Below, in pieces: positions 16,583 to 24,983 of a stretch of 59,097 bases of DNA. The notes beneath the pieces were generated by a model. The model saw only the letters and a program-made list of their open reading frames with translations, was not told the origin of the DNA and searched no databases. The first letter of the stretch is position 1, and every line of letters begins with the position of its first letter. The DNA is from Lentisphaeria bacterium. Lineage in GTDB: Bacteria; Verrucomicrobiota; Lentisphaeria; Victivallales; Victivallaceae. The DNA lies in NCBI GenBank assembly GCA_017507125.1, contig JAFWBQ010000078.1:1-59097 (forward strand). Reading direction: 5' to 3'. The position numbers were made by a program, and so were the translations under genes.

Positions 16583-17311
16583 ATGTTGAAAGCATTTATG
16601 GCGCGTCTGCGTCAGGGATATCGTACTGGAACGTTCCCCTCAACGCCTCCCGTTCTGCCCGACCGTTTTGCCGGACGTCCGGAGGTTTTTCCGGAAAAAG
16701 TCAGTGATGAAGCACGCAGCATTTGCCCCGTTGAGGCGATTTCAGAAAACGGCAGGATAGATCTTGGCAGATGTATATTCTGCGGCAAATGTGCAAAAGT
16801 ATGTCCCGAAGGGATCAGATTCACGGATGAATACCGTCTCGGTGCATTTTCCCATGATGCGCTGACAGTTCCCGGTGTCGAACCCTGGCAGGAGTCCTCA
16901 AATCCAGAACTGCGTAAACTCTGCGGCAAGTCTTTCAAGATCCGTCAGGTATCAGCCGGCGGCTGCGCGGCCTGTGAATTGGATTTCAATGTGTTGAATA
17001 CTCTTGCATGGGATATCGGCAGATTCGGTATCCAGGTAGTGGCATCTCCCCGTCACGCGGATGCACTGCTGGTAACCGGTCCTGTCAGTGACAATATGAG
17101 ACTTGCCCTTGAAAAGAGCTATAATGCCATGCCCAAGCCCTCTTTCGTGATCGCAGGAGGTGCCTGTGCCATTTCCGGAGGACTTTACCGCGAAGGTACC
17201 ACTGCAGGCGGTGTAGAGTCCGTTCTCCCCGTTGACATGTATGTTCCGGGATGCCCGCCTCATCCGGCAGTCATGCTTGAAGCGCTGCTGAGACTTATTG
17301 CTTACCGCTGA
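16583..17311 (+). CDS. Fused ferredoxin-like/NuoB-like iron-sulfur subunit of the complex
   Basis: A 242-residue fusion of a HyfH-like ferredoxin domain and a HyfI/NuoB-like domain. In the N-terminal part only one [4Fe-4S] binding set is complete: C64, C67, C70 with C48-Pro. The first CxxCxxC of the usual two-cluster ferredoxin is missing, leaving C74 unpaired in the normal scheme. The NuoB-like part has C128 and C131 (GGCAACELD), C195 (GGACAISGG) and C224 (VPGCPPHP), the four ligands of the proximal cluster. It passes electrons towards the large subunit. It is the last structural gene of the complex; GAAGGAG precedes ATG 16583. Confidence 0.88.
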   Translation: MLKAFMARLRQGYRTGTFPSTPPVLPDRFAGRPEVFPEKVSDEARSICPVEAISENGRIDLGRCIFCGKCAKVCPEGIRFTDEYRLGAFSHDALTVPGVEPWQESSNPELRKLCGKSFKIRQVSAGGCAACELDFNVLNTLAWDIGRFGIQVVASPRHADALLVTGPVSDNMRLALEKSYNAMPKPSFVIAGGACAISGGLYREGTTAGGVESVLPVDMYVPGCPPHPAVMLEALLRLIAYR

Positions 17312-17332
17312 TAAAAAAACAGGAGTCACATT

Positions 17333-18880
17333 ATGAAGGATGATTTGCTGATCGGTCTTGATTTCGGTTCTGACAGTGTCCGGGCTCTTTTGATCTCTGC
17401 TGACGGCAGAGAGATCGCAAGCAGTGTGGCTCCCTATCCCCGCTGGGGAGAGGGATGTTACTCTGACGCCGCAGCATACCAGTTCCGTCAACATCCCCTT
17501 GATTACATCGAATGTATGGAAAAGGTGATAAAGGAGGTTCTGAAACAGGGAGATCCTTCACGTGTCAGAGGTATCGGTGTCGATACGACAAGTTCCACAC
17601 TTTGTGCCGTGGACAAAAAAGGCGTGCCTCTGAGTCTTTACGAGGAGTTCAGCAATGATCCGGATGCCATGTTCATTTTGTGGAAAGATCACACGGCCAT
17701 TGCTGAAGCTGAACGCATCAATGAAATCGCCTGGAACAGCAAATGCAATTACACTCTTTACTCCGGAGGAAACTACTCCTGCGAATGGTTTTGGAGCAAA
17801 GTGCTTCACATCCTTAAAGTCAATCCCCAGGTCAGAGAAAAGGCGTGGAGCTTTGTGGAACACTGTGACTGGATAACCGCACTTCTGGCGGGTTCTCCTG
17901 TCAAACACAGCCGCTGCGCCGCCGGTCACAAGGCACTGTGGCACGCCTCCTGGGGCGGCTTGCCGCCCAAAGAATTCTTTACAACAGTGGATCCGCTGCT
18001 GACAGCACTCCCGGAAAGGATGGGAAACGAAACCTTTACGGCAGACACTCCCGTGGGAAGGATATCTCAGGAATGGGCGGCAAAACTCGGATTACCGGAA
18101 AATGTGGTCATCGCTGTCGGAGCCGTTGATTGCCATGTGGGCGCAGTGGGGGCAGGGATCGTTCCCGGCGAAATGGTCAAGGTGTTGGGAACATCGACCT
18201 GCGACATCATTGTTATGCCTTCCATCGAACGCTGTATTCCCGGTATATGCGGTCAGGTGGGCGGTTCCGTGCTGCCGGGATTTACCGGTCTTGAGGCGGG
18301 ACAGTCTGCTTTCGGAGACATTTACGCCTGGTTCCGCCGTTTTCTTGAGTGGAGCGGCTCAAAGGTTTCTCTGAGTGATCTGGAAAAAGAAGCCGCAGCT
18401 CTTCCTGATTCTCAGGTGCTTGCCCTTGACTGGATGAACGGCAGACGGACCCCTGACTCCGATCCTCTCCTGACAGGAGCCATTTCAGGGCTGACTCTCG
18501 GAACAACTCCTCCTATGGTCTACCGCGCCCTTGTAGAAGCCACCGTATTCGGAACCCGCGCTATCTTTGAGCGTTTCAAAGAGCAGGATCTGGAAATCAA
18601 AAGCATCAAGGCTACAGGTGGTATCGCAAAAAAATCCCCCTTTGTCATGCAGTTCTGTGCAGACGCCTTGAATATGCCGGTTGCCATCGTCAATTCTGAG
18701 CAGAGTTGCGCTTTGGGTGCAGCCATGTTCGGTGCCGTTGCGGCAAAAGTTCACCCTGACACCTGTACTGCTCAGCGGGCTATGGAATCCGGATGTGACA
18801 AAGTCTATATGCCTCAGCGCAACTGTGACAGCCGTTACGCTCTTTACCGTAAATTCGGCTGTGTCATGGAAAAGTTCTGA
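17333..18880 (+). CDS. araB: Ribulokinase (FGGY carbohydrate kinase)
   Basis: A 515-residue FGGY-family kinase, probably phosphorylating L-ribulose to L-ribulose 5-phosphate in arabinose use. Evidence: LIGLDFGSDSVRALL at the N-terminus, IGVDTTSSTLCAVD, the AraB-like segment RCAAGHKALWHASWGG, GTSTCDIIV and ATGGIAKKSPFVMQ. It is somewhat shorter than E. coli AraB. AGGAG lies eight bases before ATG 17333, and the gap to the Ehr operon is only 21 bases, so it is probably co-transcribed with that operon, an unusual pairing. No araA, araD or regulator is nearby. Its 3' end overlaps copA (opposite strand) by 37 bp. Confidence 0.85.
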   Translation: MKDDLLIGLDFGSDSVRALLISADGREIASSVAPYPRWGEGCYSDAAAYQFRQHPLDYIECMEKVIKEVLKQGDPSRVRGIGVDTTSSTLCAVDKKGVPLSLYEEFSNDPDAMFILWKDHTAIAEAERINEIAWNSKCNYTLYSGGNYSCEWFWSKVLHILKVNPQVREKAWSFVEHCDWITALLAGSPVKHSRCAAGHKALWHASWGGLPPKEFFTTVDPLLTALPERMGNETFTADTPVGRISQEWAAKLGLPENVVIAVGAVDCHVGAVGAGIVPGEMVKVLGTSTCDIIVMPSIERCIPGICGQVGGSVLPGFTGLEAGQSAFGDIYAWFRRFLEWSGSKVSLSDLEKEAAALPDSQVLALDWMNGRRTPDSDPLLTGAISGLTLGTTPPMVYRALVEATVFGTRAIFERFKEQDLEIKSIKATGGIAKKSPFVMQFCADALNMPVAIVNSEQSCALGAAMFGAVAAKVHPDTCTAQRAMESGCDKVYMPQRNCDSRYALYRKFGCVMEKF

Positions 18881-20982
18881 ACTTTCAGCCTCAGTGCATT
18901 GAGTACCACCGTTACTGAACTGGCCCCCATGGCGGCGGCGCAGACCGCAGGTGTGGCAGAGAGAAAAGGTTCAAAGACTCCCACTGCAAAGGAAATTCCG
19001 TAAATATTGTAGAGGAACGCCCAACAGAGATTTTCTTTGATGATTTTCATCGTTCTGCGGCTCAGTTCAAAGACAGCAGCAACGTTTTTCAAATTGCTTG
19101 AAATCAGAACGACCTCAGCCGTTTCAATGGCAACAGCTGTGCCGCTGCCGATGGCGATACCGGAGTCCGCTGCCGCGAGGGCAGGGGCATCATTGATGCC
19201 GTCCCCCACCATGGCGACAGCTCCGAATTGAGAACGCAGCTGCCGGAGAAAAGTGCTCTTTTCTGCCGGCAGCATCCTGGCATGGAATCCGTCAAGATGC
19301 AACTCCTCTGCAACAGCGGCGGCTGCGCCGGGATTATCACCTGTGCACATTTCCACCCGGAGTCCCATTTTCTGTAAAATCCGGACTGTTTCCGCAGCTT
19401 CTTTGCGAACTGTGTCACGCAAAAATATTCTGCCGATGCAAGAGTCGTTTTCCTTCAGGAGCATAGTACTTGCGCCTTCCGGACCGCTGGAAAAATTTTC
19501 CTCTCTGCCGATTTCGTAAGTTTTTCCACACCAGACACCTTTTACCCCGTAACCGGGGATCGTTACGGCTTCATCCATTTCAGGCGGTTCAATAAAGTTT
19601 TTCTTTGCTTCTTCAAGCACAGCATCAGCCAGAGGATGAGAGGTCATTTTTTCCAATGCGGCGGCAAGAGAAAGGATCTTGTCATTGTTCCACTTTTCGT
19701 GAAGAGATTCAATACGCAAAACTGTGAATTTTCCAGTTGTCAACGTTCCCGTTTTATCAAAAACAACAACACGCGTTTTCGCCAGTTCTTCAAGAACCGT
19801 TCCGTTCTTTATCAATATACCGGAACTCGCCCCTTTGCCGATACTGCATATCAACGCTATGGGCGTCGCAAGTCCGAGAGCACATGGACAGGCAATGACC
19901 AGCACGCACATGGCATGATTCAACGCAGCAGATACTCCGGCGTGTATGAGAAGATACACTATAAAAGTCGTCAATGCAATTGCAAATACACCCCAGACAA
20001 AGAATCCGGCAGCTTTATCAGCGATCGCCCCCATGGGAACTCTTGAACCTTGTGCCGCTTTTACGGCATCAATGATTTTGGAAAGCATTGAGTTTTCACA
20101 ACTGTTGACACACTCCATGATCAAAACGCCCTCAAGATTGATGCTTCCCCCCATAAGCAGGGAATCCGGATGTTTGGGAACAGGGAGCGATTCCCCGGTA
20201 AACATGGATTCATCACAACTGGAATCACCTGAAAGTACTCTTCCGTCAGCCGGGACTTTTCCGCCGGGAAGAACTTTAAACTTCATTCCGGGAGCAACTT
20301 CAGAAAATGGAATGATTTTTTCACTGCCATCCTCTTGCAACCGGATGGCATTTTCAGGAGTCAGGGCAACCAGTGATTTCAAAGCATCAGCAGCTCTCTG
20401 GCGGGTACGCATTTCAAGAAATTTCCCCAGCATGACCAGCATGATGATCATTGCTGAAGCGTGAAAGAAAAGGACTCCGTTTTTGTTAAGCAGTACGGAA
20501 ATCCACGAATAGACGATACCTGAAATCACCCCTGTTGCAATAAGAGAATTCATATCAGGAGTTCCCCTGAACAGTGAAGGGATGCCTGTTGTAAAAAATT
20601 TACGCCCTCCGTAAAGCACCGGCACCAACAGCAGTGACTGCAGAATGGGAGATAAACTCCAAAGGTATGTTGAAGTGATAAGAAACGCTCCGGATGCCCA
20701 GACGATCAGGAGATCAAAGAGAGCGTTTTTTTCGTTATTCAGCTCCTGCTTATGTGTATCGGGGGAGGGCACACCTTTTTGAAAACGGCTTCCTTCAAAT
20801 CCCGCCCGGGCAATGGCTTTTATGATTTCGGACTCCTCAGAAGTACCGGTAAAGGCAAGTTCTCCGGCGGCAAAGTTTACATATGCTTCTTCACATCCGG
20901 GGAGCTTCTTTACAGCACGTTCCACTGCTGCGGCACATGCTGCACAATGCATCCCGCGAATGGTAAAATAACGTTTTTCCAT
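18844..20982 (-). CDS. copA: Copper-translocating P1B-type ATPase CopA
   Basis: A 712-residue heavy-metal ATPase. One N-terminal HMA domain carries GMHCAAC (C13, C16). The membrane metal site is ACPCALGLATP, the phosphorylation site is DKTGTLTTG, the HP motif is TSHPLADAVLEEA, and the hinge is GDGINDAPAL. The last helices contain YNIYG and MGASSVTV, the Asn/Tyr and MxxSS residues of Cu(I)-transporting ATPases. It exports cuprous ion from the cytoplasm. It has a single HMA domain and no copper chaperone or regulator nearby. It is tail-to-tail with araB. Confidence 0.94.
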   Translation of the reverse strand: MEKRYFTIRGMHCAACAAAVERAVKKLPGCEEAYVNFAAGELAFTGTSEESEIIKAIARAGFEGSRFQKGVPSPDTHKQELNNEKNALFDLLIVWASGAFLITSTYLWSLSPILQSLLLVPVLYGGRKFFTTGIPSLFRGTPDMNSLIATGVISGIVYSWISVLLNKNGVLFFHASAMIIMLVMLGKFLEMRTRQRAADALKSLVALTPENAIRLQEDGSEKIIPFSEVAPGMKFKVLPGGKVPADGRVLSGDSSCDESMFTGESLPVPKHPDSLLMGGSINLEGVLIMECVNSCENSMLSKIIDAVKAAQGSRVPMGAIADKAAGFFVWGVFAIALTTFIVYLLIHAGVSAALNHAMCVLVIACPCALGLATPIALICSIGKGASSGILIKNGTVLEELAKTRVVVFDKTGTLTTGKFTVLRIESLHEKWNNDKILSLAAALEKMTSHPLADAVLEEAKKNFIEPPEMDEAVTIPGYGVKGVWCGKTYEIGREENFSSGPEGASTMLLKENDSCIGRIFLRDTVRKEAAETVRILQKMGLRVEMCTGDNPGAAAAVAEELHLDGFHARMLPAEKSTFLRQLRSQFGAVAMVGDGINDAPALAAADSGIAIGSGTAVAIETAEVVLISSNLKNVAAVFELSRRTMKIIKENLCWAFLYNIYGISFAVGVFEPFLSATPAVCAAAMGASSVTVVLNALRLKVQNFSMTQPNLR

Positions 20983-21022
20983 ACAATATTCTTTCCATTG
21001 AATAATAATTATTCCCGGTGAT

Positions 21023-21052
21023 AATATACCATGCCAAAGAAAGAAAATCCAA
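21023..21052 (-). promoter_or_regulatory. Probable copA promoter
   Basis: Minus-strand TTGGAT (21052-21047), 18-bp spacer, TATATT (21028-21023). The AT-rich stretch between it and the ATG contains the palindrome AATAATTATT, a possible but unproven operator. Confidence 0.5.
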
Positions 21053-21101
21053 TTTTTTTACATCTCTTGTATAAAAAAGGTTGGTTTTGACTGTTTTTTT
21101 C

Positions 21102-21130
21102 TTGAAATTATCTTCAACTTGTATTATAGT
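21102..21130 (+). promoter_or_regulatory. Promoter of mcsA-mcsB
   Basis: TTGAAA (21102-21107), 17-bp spacer, TATAGT (21125-21130), 40 bases before the mcsA ATG. I see no CtsR-like direct-repeat operator. Confidence 0.75.
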
Positions 21131-21169
21131 AAGTGAGGTGATTGTAGAAAACCTTTTGAGGTTATTGTC

Positions 21170-21745
21170 ATGTTATGCGATATTTGTAAAAAAAGAGAAG
21201 CCACGATTCACATCAAAGAGGTGAAAAATGGCAAATGCGTCAGTACCAATCTTTGCACTGAATGCGCCAAAGAAAAGGAACTTGCAGGAGGCTTGGGAGC
21301 TTTTGGCTTCAATCTTGCTGAAGTGATTTTCAATGTTGGTAAAATGTCTGAAGCTGACAAGAAAGCCGATGCTTCTGAAGATAAAAATAATAAAGAAGTC
21401 AGGGAAAAAGAGTCTTCTCTCATTTGTCCTGAATGTGGTTGGAACCTGGCAAAAATGCGCCGTTCCGGCGGCAAGTTGGGCTGTTCCCGATGCTATACAG
21501 TATTTGCAAAGTGGGTCAGCATGGCTGTTGAACAGGTGCAGCGCAGTTCCGTTCACGTAGGGAAACGCCCCGAAAAATGCGGACGCAGTGCCAATGCCGT
21601 CAAATTGGAAATGGACAAACTTCAATTGGAACTTGCAAGCGCCGTATCTGCCGAAGAATATGAAAGAGCAGCTCAACTCAGAGACAGGATCAATGCTTTG
21701 AAGGCTGAAGCGGCTGCACTGCAAGACGCAACAGGTGAAAAATGA
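21170..21745 (+). CDS. mcsA: McsA-like zinc-finger/UvrB-UvrC motif protein
   Basis: A 191-residue McsA-type activator of the protein arginine kinase McsB. Two paired zinc-binding sites are visible: CDIC with CTEC (residues 3-30) and CPEC with CSRC (about 87-106). The C-terminal LELASAVSAEEYERAAQLRD is the UVR motif. TTGAGG precedes the ATG by eight bases. The stop overlaps the start of mcsB (ATGA), as in Firmicutes. Unlike the Firmicutes operon, ctsR and clpC are not adjacent. Confidence 0.9.
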   Translation: MLCDICKKREATIHIKEVKNGKCVSTNLCTECAKEKELAGGLGAFGFNLAEVIFNVGKMSEADKKADASEDKNNKEVREKESSLICPECGWNLAKMRRSGGKLGCSRCYTVFAKWVSMAVEQVQRSSVHVGKRPEKCGRSANAVKLEMDKLQLELASAVSAEEYERAAQLRDRINALKAEAAALQDATGEK

Positions 21746-22806
21746 ACCAGGCAATCAAACGTCTTTTGCAGAATCCGGTCAGCTTTCTGACTTCTGTTTC
21801 AGCTGACGGCATTGCCATTTCAAGCAGGATCCGTCTTTCCAGAAACATTGCAGGGCTCCCATTCCCTATTGCGGCAACAGCAGAAAGCGCTGCCGGGGTC
21901 ATCAATGAGCTCGCTCCTGTTTGTTCACGCTCCGCTTTTGTCGGAGAAAAAAAGGGAATGTTTTTTGAAATCGGGAAACTGGATGAATTGGAGCGTTTGC
22001 TCCTCCTTGAACGAAGGCTCGCCAGCAGTGAATTGATCAAAAGCAAACTTCCTTCTGCTCTGGCTGTCAGTAATGATGAAAGTTGTTCTGTCATGATCAA
22101 TGAAGAAGATCATTTACGGATTCAGGTACTCAAAGCAGGATTTGACCTCGCAGGATGCTGGCAGAAAATCAATAAACTTGAGTCGGAGCTGGGAAAAGAA
22201 ACAGAGTTTGCCTGGGATGATGAGCTGGGATATCTGACAGAGTGTCCGACAAATGTGGGTACCGGTATGCGCGCTTCAGTCATGCTGCATTTGCCGGGGC
22301 TGGTCATGACGGATCAGATCAATGCGACGATCCATGGTATCCGGAAACTGGGATTGGCTGTCAGAGGCATTTACGGCGAAGGCAGCGATAACTCCGGGAA
22401 ACTGTTTCAGGTCTCAAACCAGATCACTCTTGGCGAAAATGAAGAAACCATCATGGAGCAGCTCAGTGCTGTTATCCGTCAGCTGATCGAATATGAACGA
22501 CGCGCCCGCCGTGCCCTGCTTGAGAAAGACCGGTTCGCTCTGCTGGATCATGTGGGACGTTCTTTCGGTCTGCTTCAGAACAGTTACAAACTGTCATGTG
22601 CAGAGGCGGTCGAGGCTCTTTCCGGCGTGCGTTTCGGCGTGGATCTGGGACTTTTTCAGCATCTCAAGATCGACACTGTGAATGAACTTTTTCTGGAACT
22701 TAATCCCGGACATCTGCAGATGCGTTCCTCTCTTGCGCTGCCGGAGTCAGAGCAGGCGGTACTCAGAGCAAAACTCTTCAGGACAAAACTGCGGGAGAGA
22801 GCATGA
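21742..22806 (+). CDS. mcsB: Protein-arginine kinase McsB
   Basis: A 354-residue phosphagen-kinase-family enzyme that phosphorylates arginine side chains of proteins, marking them for ClpCP degradation in organisms studied so far. Visible residues: ISSRIRLSRNIAGLPFP for nucleotide binding, VMINEEDHLRIQ, the catalytic-cysteine segment LTECPTNVGTGMRASVMLH, and GEGSDNSGKLFQVSNQITLG. Length is normal. It is coupled to mcsA upstream and overlaps the DUF2079 gene downstream by four bases. Confidence 0.94.
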   Translation: MNQAIKRLLQNPVSFLTSVSADGIAISSRIRLSRNIAGLPFPIAATAESAAGVINELAPVCSRSAFVGEKKGMFFEIGKLDELERLLLLERRLASSELIKSKLPSALAVSNDESCSVMINEEDHLRIQVLKAGFDLAGCWQKINKLESELGKETEFAWDDELGYLTECPTNVGTGMRASVMLHLPGLVMTDQINATIHGIRKLGLAVRGIYGEGSDNSGKLFQVSNQITLGENEETIMEQLSAVIRQLIEYERRARRALLEKDRFALLDHVGRSFGLLQNSYKLSCAEAVEALSGVRFGVDLGLFQHLKIDTVNELFLELNPGHLQMRSSLALPESEQAVLRAKLFRTKLRERA

Positions 22807-24983
22807 AAAAGCTGAGGTCCCTTGCCCTGGCCGGGGCACTTGTGGTCGGGGCAGCTGCTCTTTGGGAACTTACTTTCGGTGTACAGACCGTCAATCACAT
22901 CCATGCTCTTGTTTTCTTCAAACAATCGACCTCACTCTTTTGGCTCCTGCCTCCTCTCTTTGCCGGGATCGTTTTTTTCCTCTGCCGGAAAAGGGTGCTT
23001 CTTTATGAATACATTTTTCGGCCATTATGGTTGATGGGGGGGATTTTTTTCTGGCCGACCTACAGTTCAGGGATGTTGTGTTTTGCTCTGTTCAGTCTGA
23101 CATGGTGTGCGTTACGTCTGGGAGCATTAATGCACCGGAAGGTCAAGTTTTTGCCGGAACTCAAAGAAAATCACGCTTTTATTACTGTTTTTCTGCTGAC
23201 ACTCATTACAGGGTGGTGGCTCTGCTATTTACAGCAGTCGGCTTTCAATTCCTGGTACCTGATTTACGGAGACTGGGGGCAATATGCTTCATGTTATATA
23301 AAACTTGCATCAGGCTGCGGTTCGTTGAAAGAGTGGCTCTGTTCCGCGGGACATTTTAATCCGTTGGTAAACGTTCTTATGGCTGGAGCATTTTTCATCT
23401 CCCCTTCGGCCTCCACTGTCTTTACGGTCAACACTCTTGCCATTGTTTCAGCCATTCCGTTGAGTTTCATTCTGGCCCGTTGCAATGGTTTGAAAAACGG
23501 CACTGCTCTTTTATGCGCTTTTCTGGCAGCGATTTTCCCGATTTACACCCGCCAGACACTTTGCCTCTTTTACGGATTTCATCCCATAATATTCTTTATC
23601 CCCGCGCTGCTCGGATTTTTTATTGCCCGGAGCAGAAACAATATTGCGGGTATGGCGTGCTGTCTGCTTTGCTCTCTGCTTATTCAGGAAACTGTGGCGA
23701 TCTTCTGGATCGGCTGGGGACTTTACTTGTTTGCAGTAAAGAAACGTTATCTTCAAGGAACGCTTTTGGCCGGAGCAATGGTTGCCTGTTTTGCCTTTCT
23801 TGCGCTTTTTCTTCAGCCCTGGGCTGCTGAAACGCAAGTTTATGCTCAAAATTTCCGCTATGCGGCATTGGGCAATACTCCTTTGGAAGTTGCTTTATCT
23901 CCATTTACACGTCCCTCAGCTTTCTGGAACGCAGCGTTTGCTCCGAGGAATTTCCTTTTTGCTTTCATCATTCTGACTCCGGTTCTTTGGGCAGCACTTT
24001 CATTTCCGGCGCTGCTTTTAACAGGACTCCCGATACTGGGGGGATTTTTTGTGCAAAGTTCGGATGATGTAAAAACACCTTTGCTCCAATACGGGATCGA
24101 GCTGGGAACCCTTTGCTGGGCAACGGCGATCATCAATTTGGGGCGTCTCCGGCAGGGGGAAAAAAACTGGTGGCAAAAACGGGGGAGCTCATTTTACGGC
24201 TGCCTTTGCGCCACTATCGCCGGAGTTGCAGCAGGATACATTTTTTTCGGCTTCGGCTTCAAGTTCGGGCTTTACCCTGGAGATCACTATCTTTATAAAC
24301 CAGACGCCTCAAAAGTCATTACCTTTCTGAAAAAACATCTGCCTGAAAAGCTGCCCCGCCTTCTTGTCACAGGACGTCTGAGAGGACATTTTATGTTTGA
24401 CTGCCCCACAGATTCTCTTTATACGCCTTACAGAAAGGGAGATTGGCTGCTGCTTGATCTCCACGATCCTTTTGAAACGCCTTCTACCGTTGAACCTCTT
24501 CGTCACAAACTCTACCGGGATCCCCTTTGCCGTCCGGTGACCCATGTCAACTGGTACGGCAAACAGCTTGTACTTGTGCAGATAGCGCATAAGTCCGAAG
24601 CACCTTACCCGGTCAAAGTTTTCCGGATTCGGGAAGATTTTTACAAACGCTCCTGCGGCATGCCGATACCTGTAAATATAAATGCAGTGGAAGGTCGTTA
24701 TGATGGAAAAATGTTCCATTTCCGCCTTAAAGAAAAGCTCAAAGCTGATTACGATCTGATTATCAGATTGACATTTCCTGACGGGCATGAAGAAAAGTTT
24801 GAATATTCCTGGTTCTTCGGATTGTACCCGGCCTGGTCTCAGGAGCCGGGTACATTATGGAGTCTGCCGGTCAAAGGCGGATTTATCAGATGCGCACTCC
24901 TTTTCAAAGAGCGTCCGGAATCAAACTTGTCTTCCACACCGGCAGGGCAGGGGAACGCCAATTTTCAGGGCAGGGGGAATTAA
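22803..24983 (+). CDS. DUF2079 multi-spanning membrane protein
   Basis: A 726-residue protein with about 12 hydrophobic helices in the first 500 residues and a soluble C-terminal domain. The layout SAGHFNPLVNVLMAGAFFIS, FYGFHPIIFFIPALLGFF and LIQETVAIFWIGWGLYLF fits DUF2079, a family resembling GT-C glycosyltransferases but of unknown activity. It is translationally coupled to mcsB (ATGA), an odd partnership. Its last 80 bases overlap the end of the pseudouridine synthase gene on the other strand. Confidence 0.8.
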   Translation: MKKLRSLALAGALVVGAAALWELTFGVQTVNHIHALVFFKQSTSLFWLLPPLFAGIVFFLCRKRVLLYEYIFRPLWLMGGIFFWPTYSSGMLCFALFSLTWCALRLGALMHRKVKFLPELKENHAFITVFLLTLITGWWLCYLQQSAFNSWYLIYGDWGQYASCYIKLASGCGSLKEWLCSAGHFNPLVNVLMAGAFFISPSASTVFTVNTLAIVSAIPLSFILARCNGLKNGTALLCAFLAAIFPIYTRQTLCLFYGFHPIIFFIPALLGFFIARSRNNIAGMACCLLCSLLIQETVAIFWIGWGLYLFAVKKRYLQGTLLAGAMVACFAFLALFLQPWAAETQVYAQNFRYAALGNTPLEVALSPFTRPSAFWNAAFAPRNFLFAFIILTPVLWAALSFPALLLTGLPILGGFFVQSSDDVKTPLLQYGIELGTLCWATAIINLGRLRQGEKNWWQKRGSSFYGCLCATIAGVAAGYIFFGFGFKFGLYPGDHYLYKPDASKVITFLKKHLPEKLPRLLVTGRLRGHFMFDCPTDSLYTPYRKGDWLLLDLHDPFETPSTVEPLRHKLYRDPLCRPVTHVNWYGKQLVLVQIAHKSEAPYPVKVFRIREDFYKRSCGMPIPVNINAVEGRYDGKMFHFRLKEKLKADYDLIIRLTFPDGHEEKFEYSWFFGLYPAWSQEPGTLWSLPVKGGFIRCALLFKERPESNLSSTPAGQGNANFQGRGN

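Noticed and set aside
10303..17311. Functional [NiFe] hydrogenase/formate hydrogenlyase
   Set aside because: Both CxxC ligand pairs for the NiFe centre are missing in the large subunit and no maturation genes are in the window.
10303..17311. Respiratory complex I (nuo operon)
   Set aside because: The HyfB-type C-terminus, the HyfE-like subunit, the fused small subunit and the absence of nuoA, J, E, F and G point to the Hyf/Ehr type.
21000..21170. CtsR operator in front of mcsA
   Set aside because: No tandem heptanucleotide repeat of the CtsR type could be seen.
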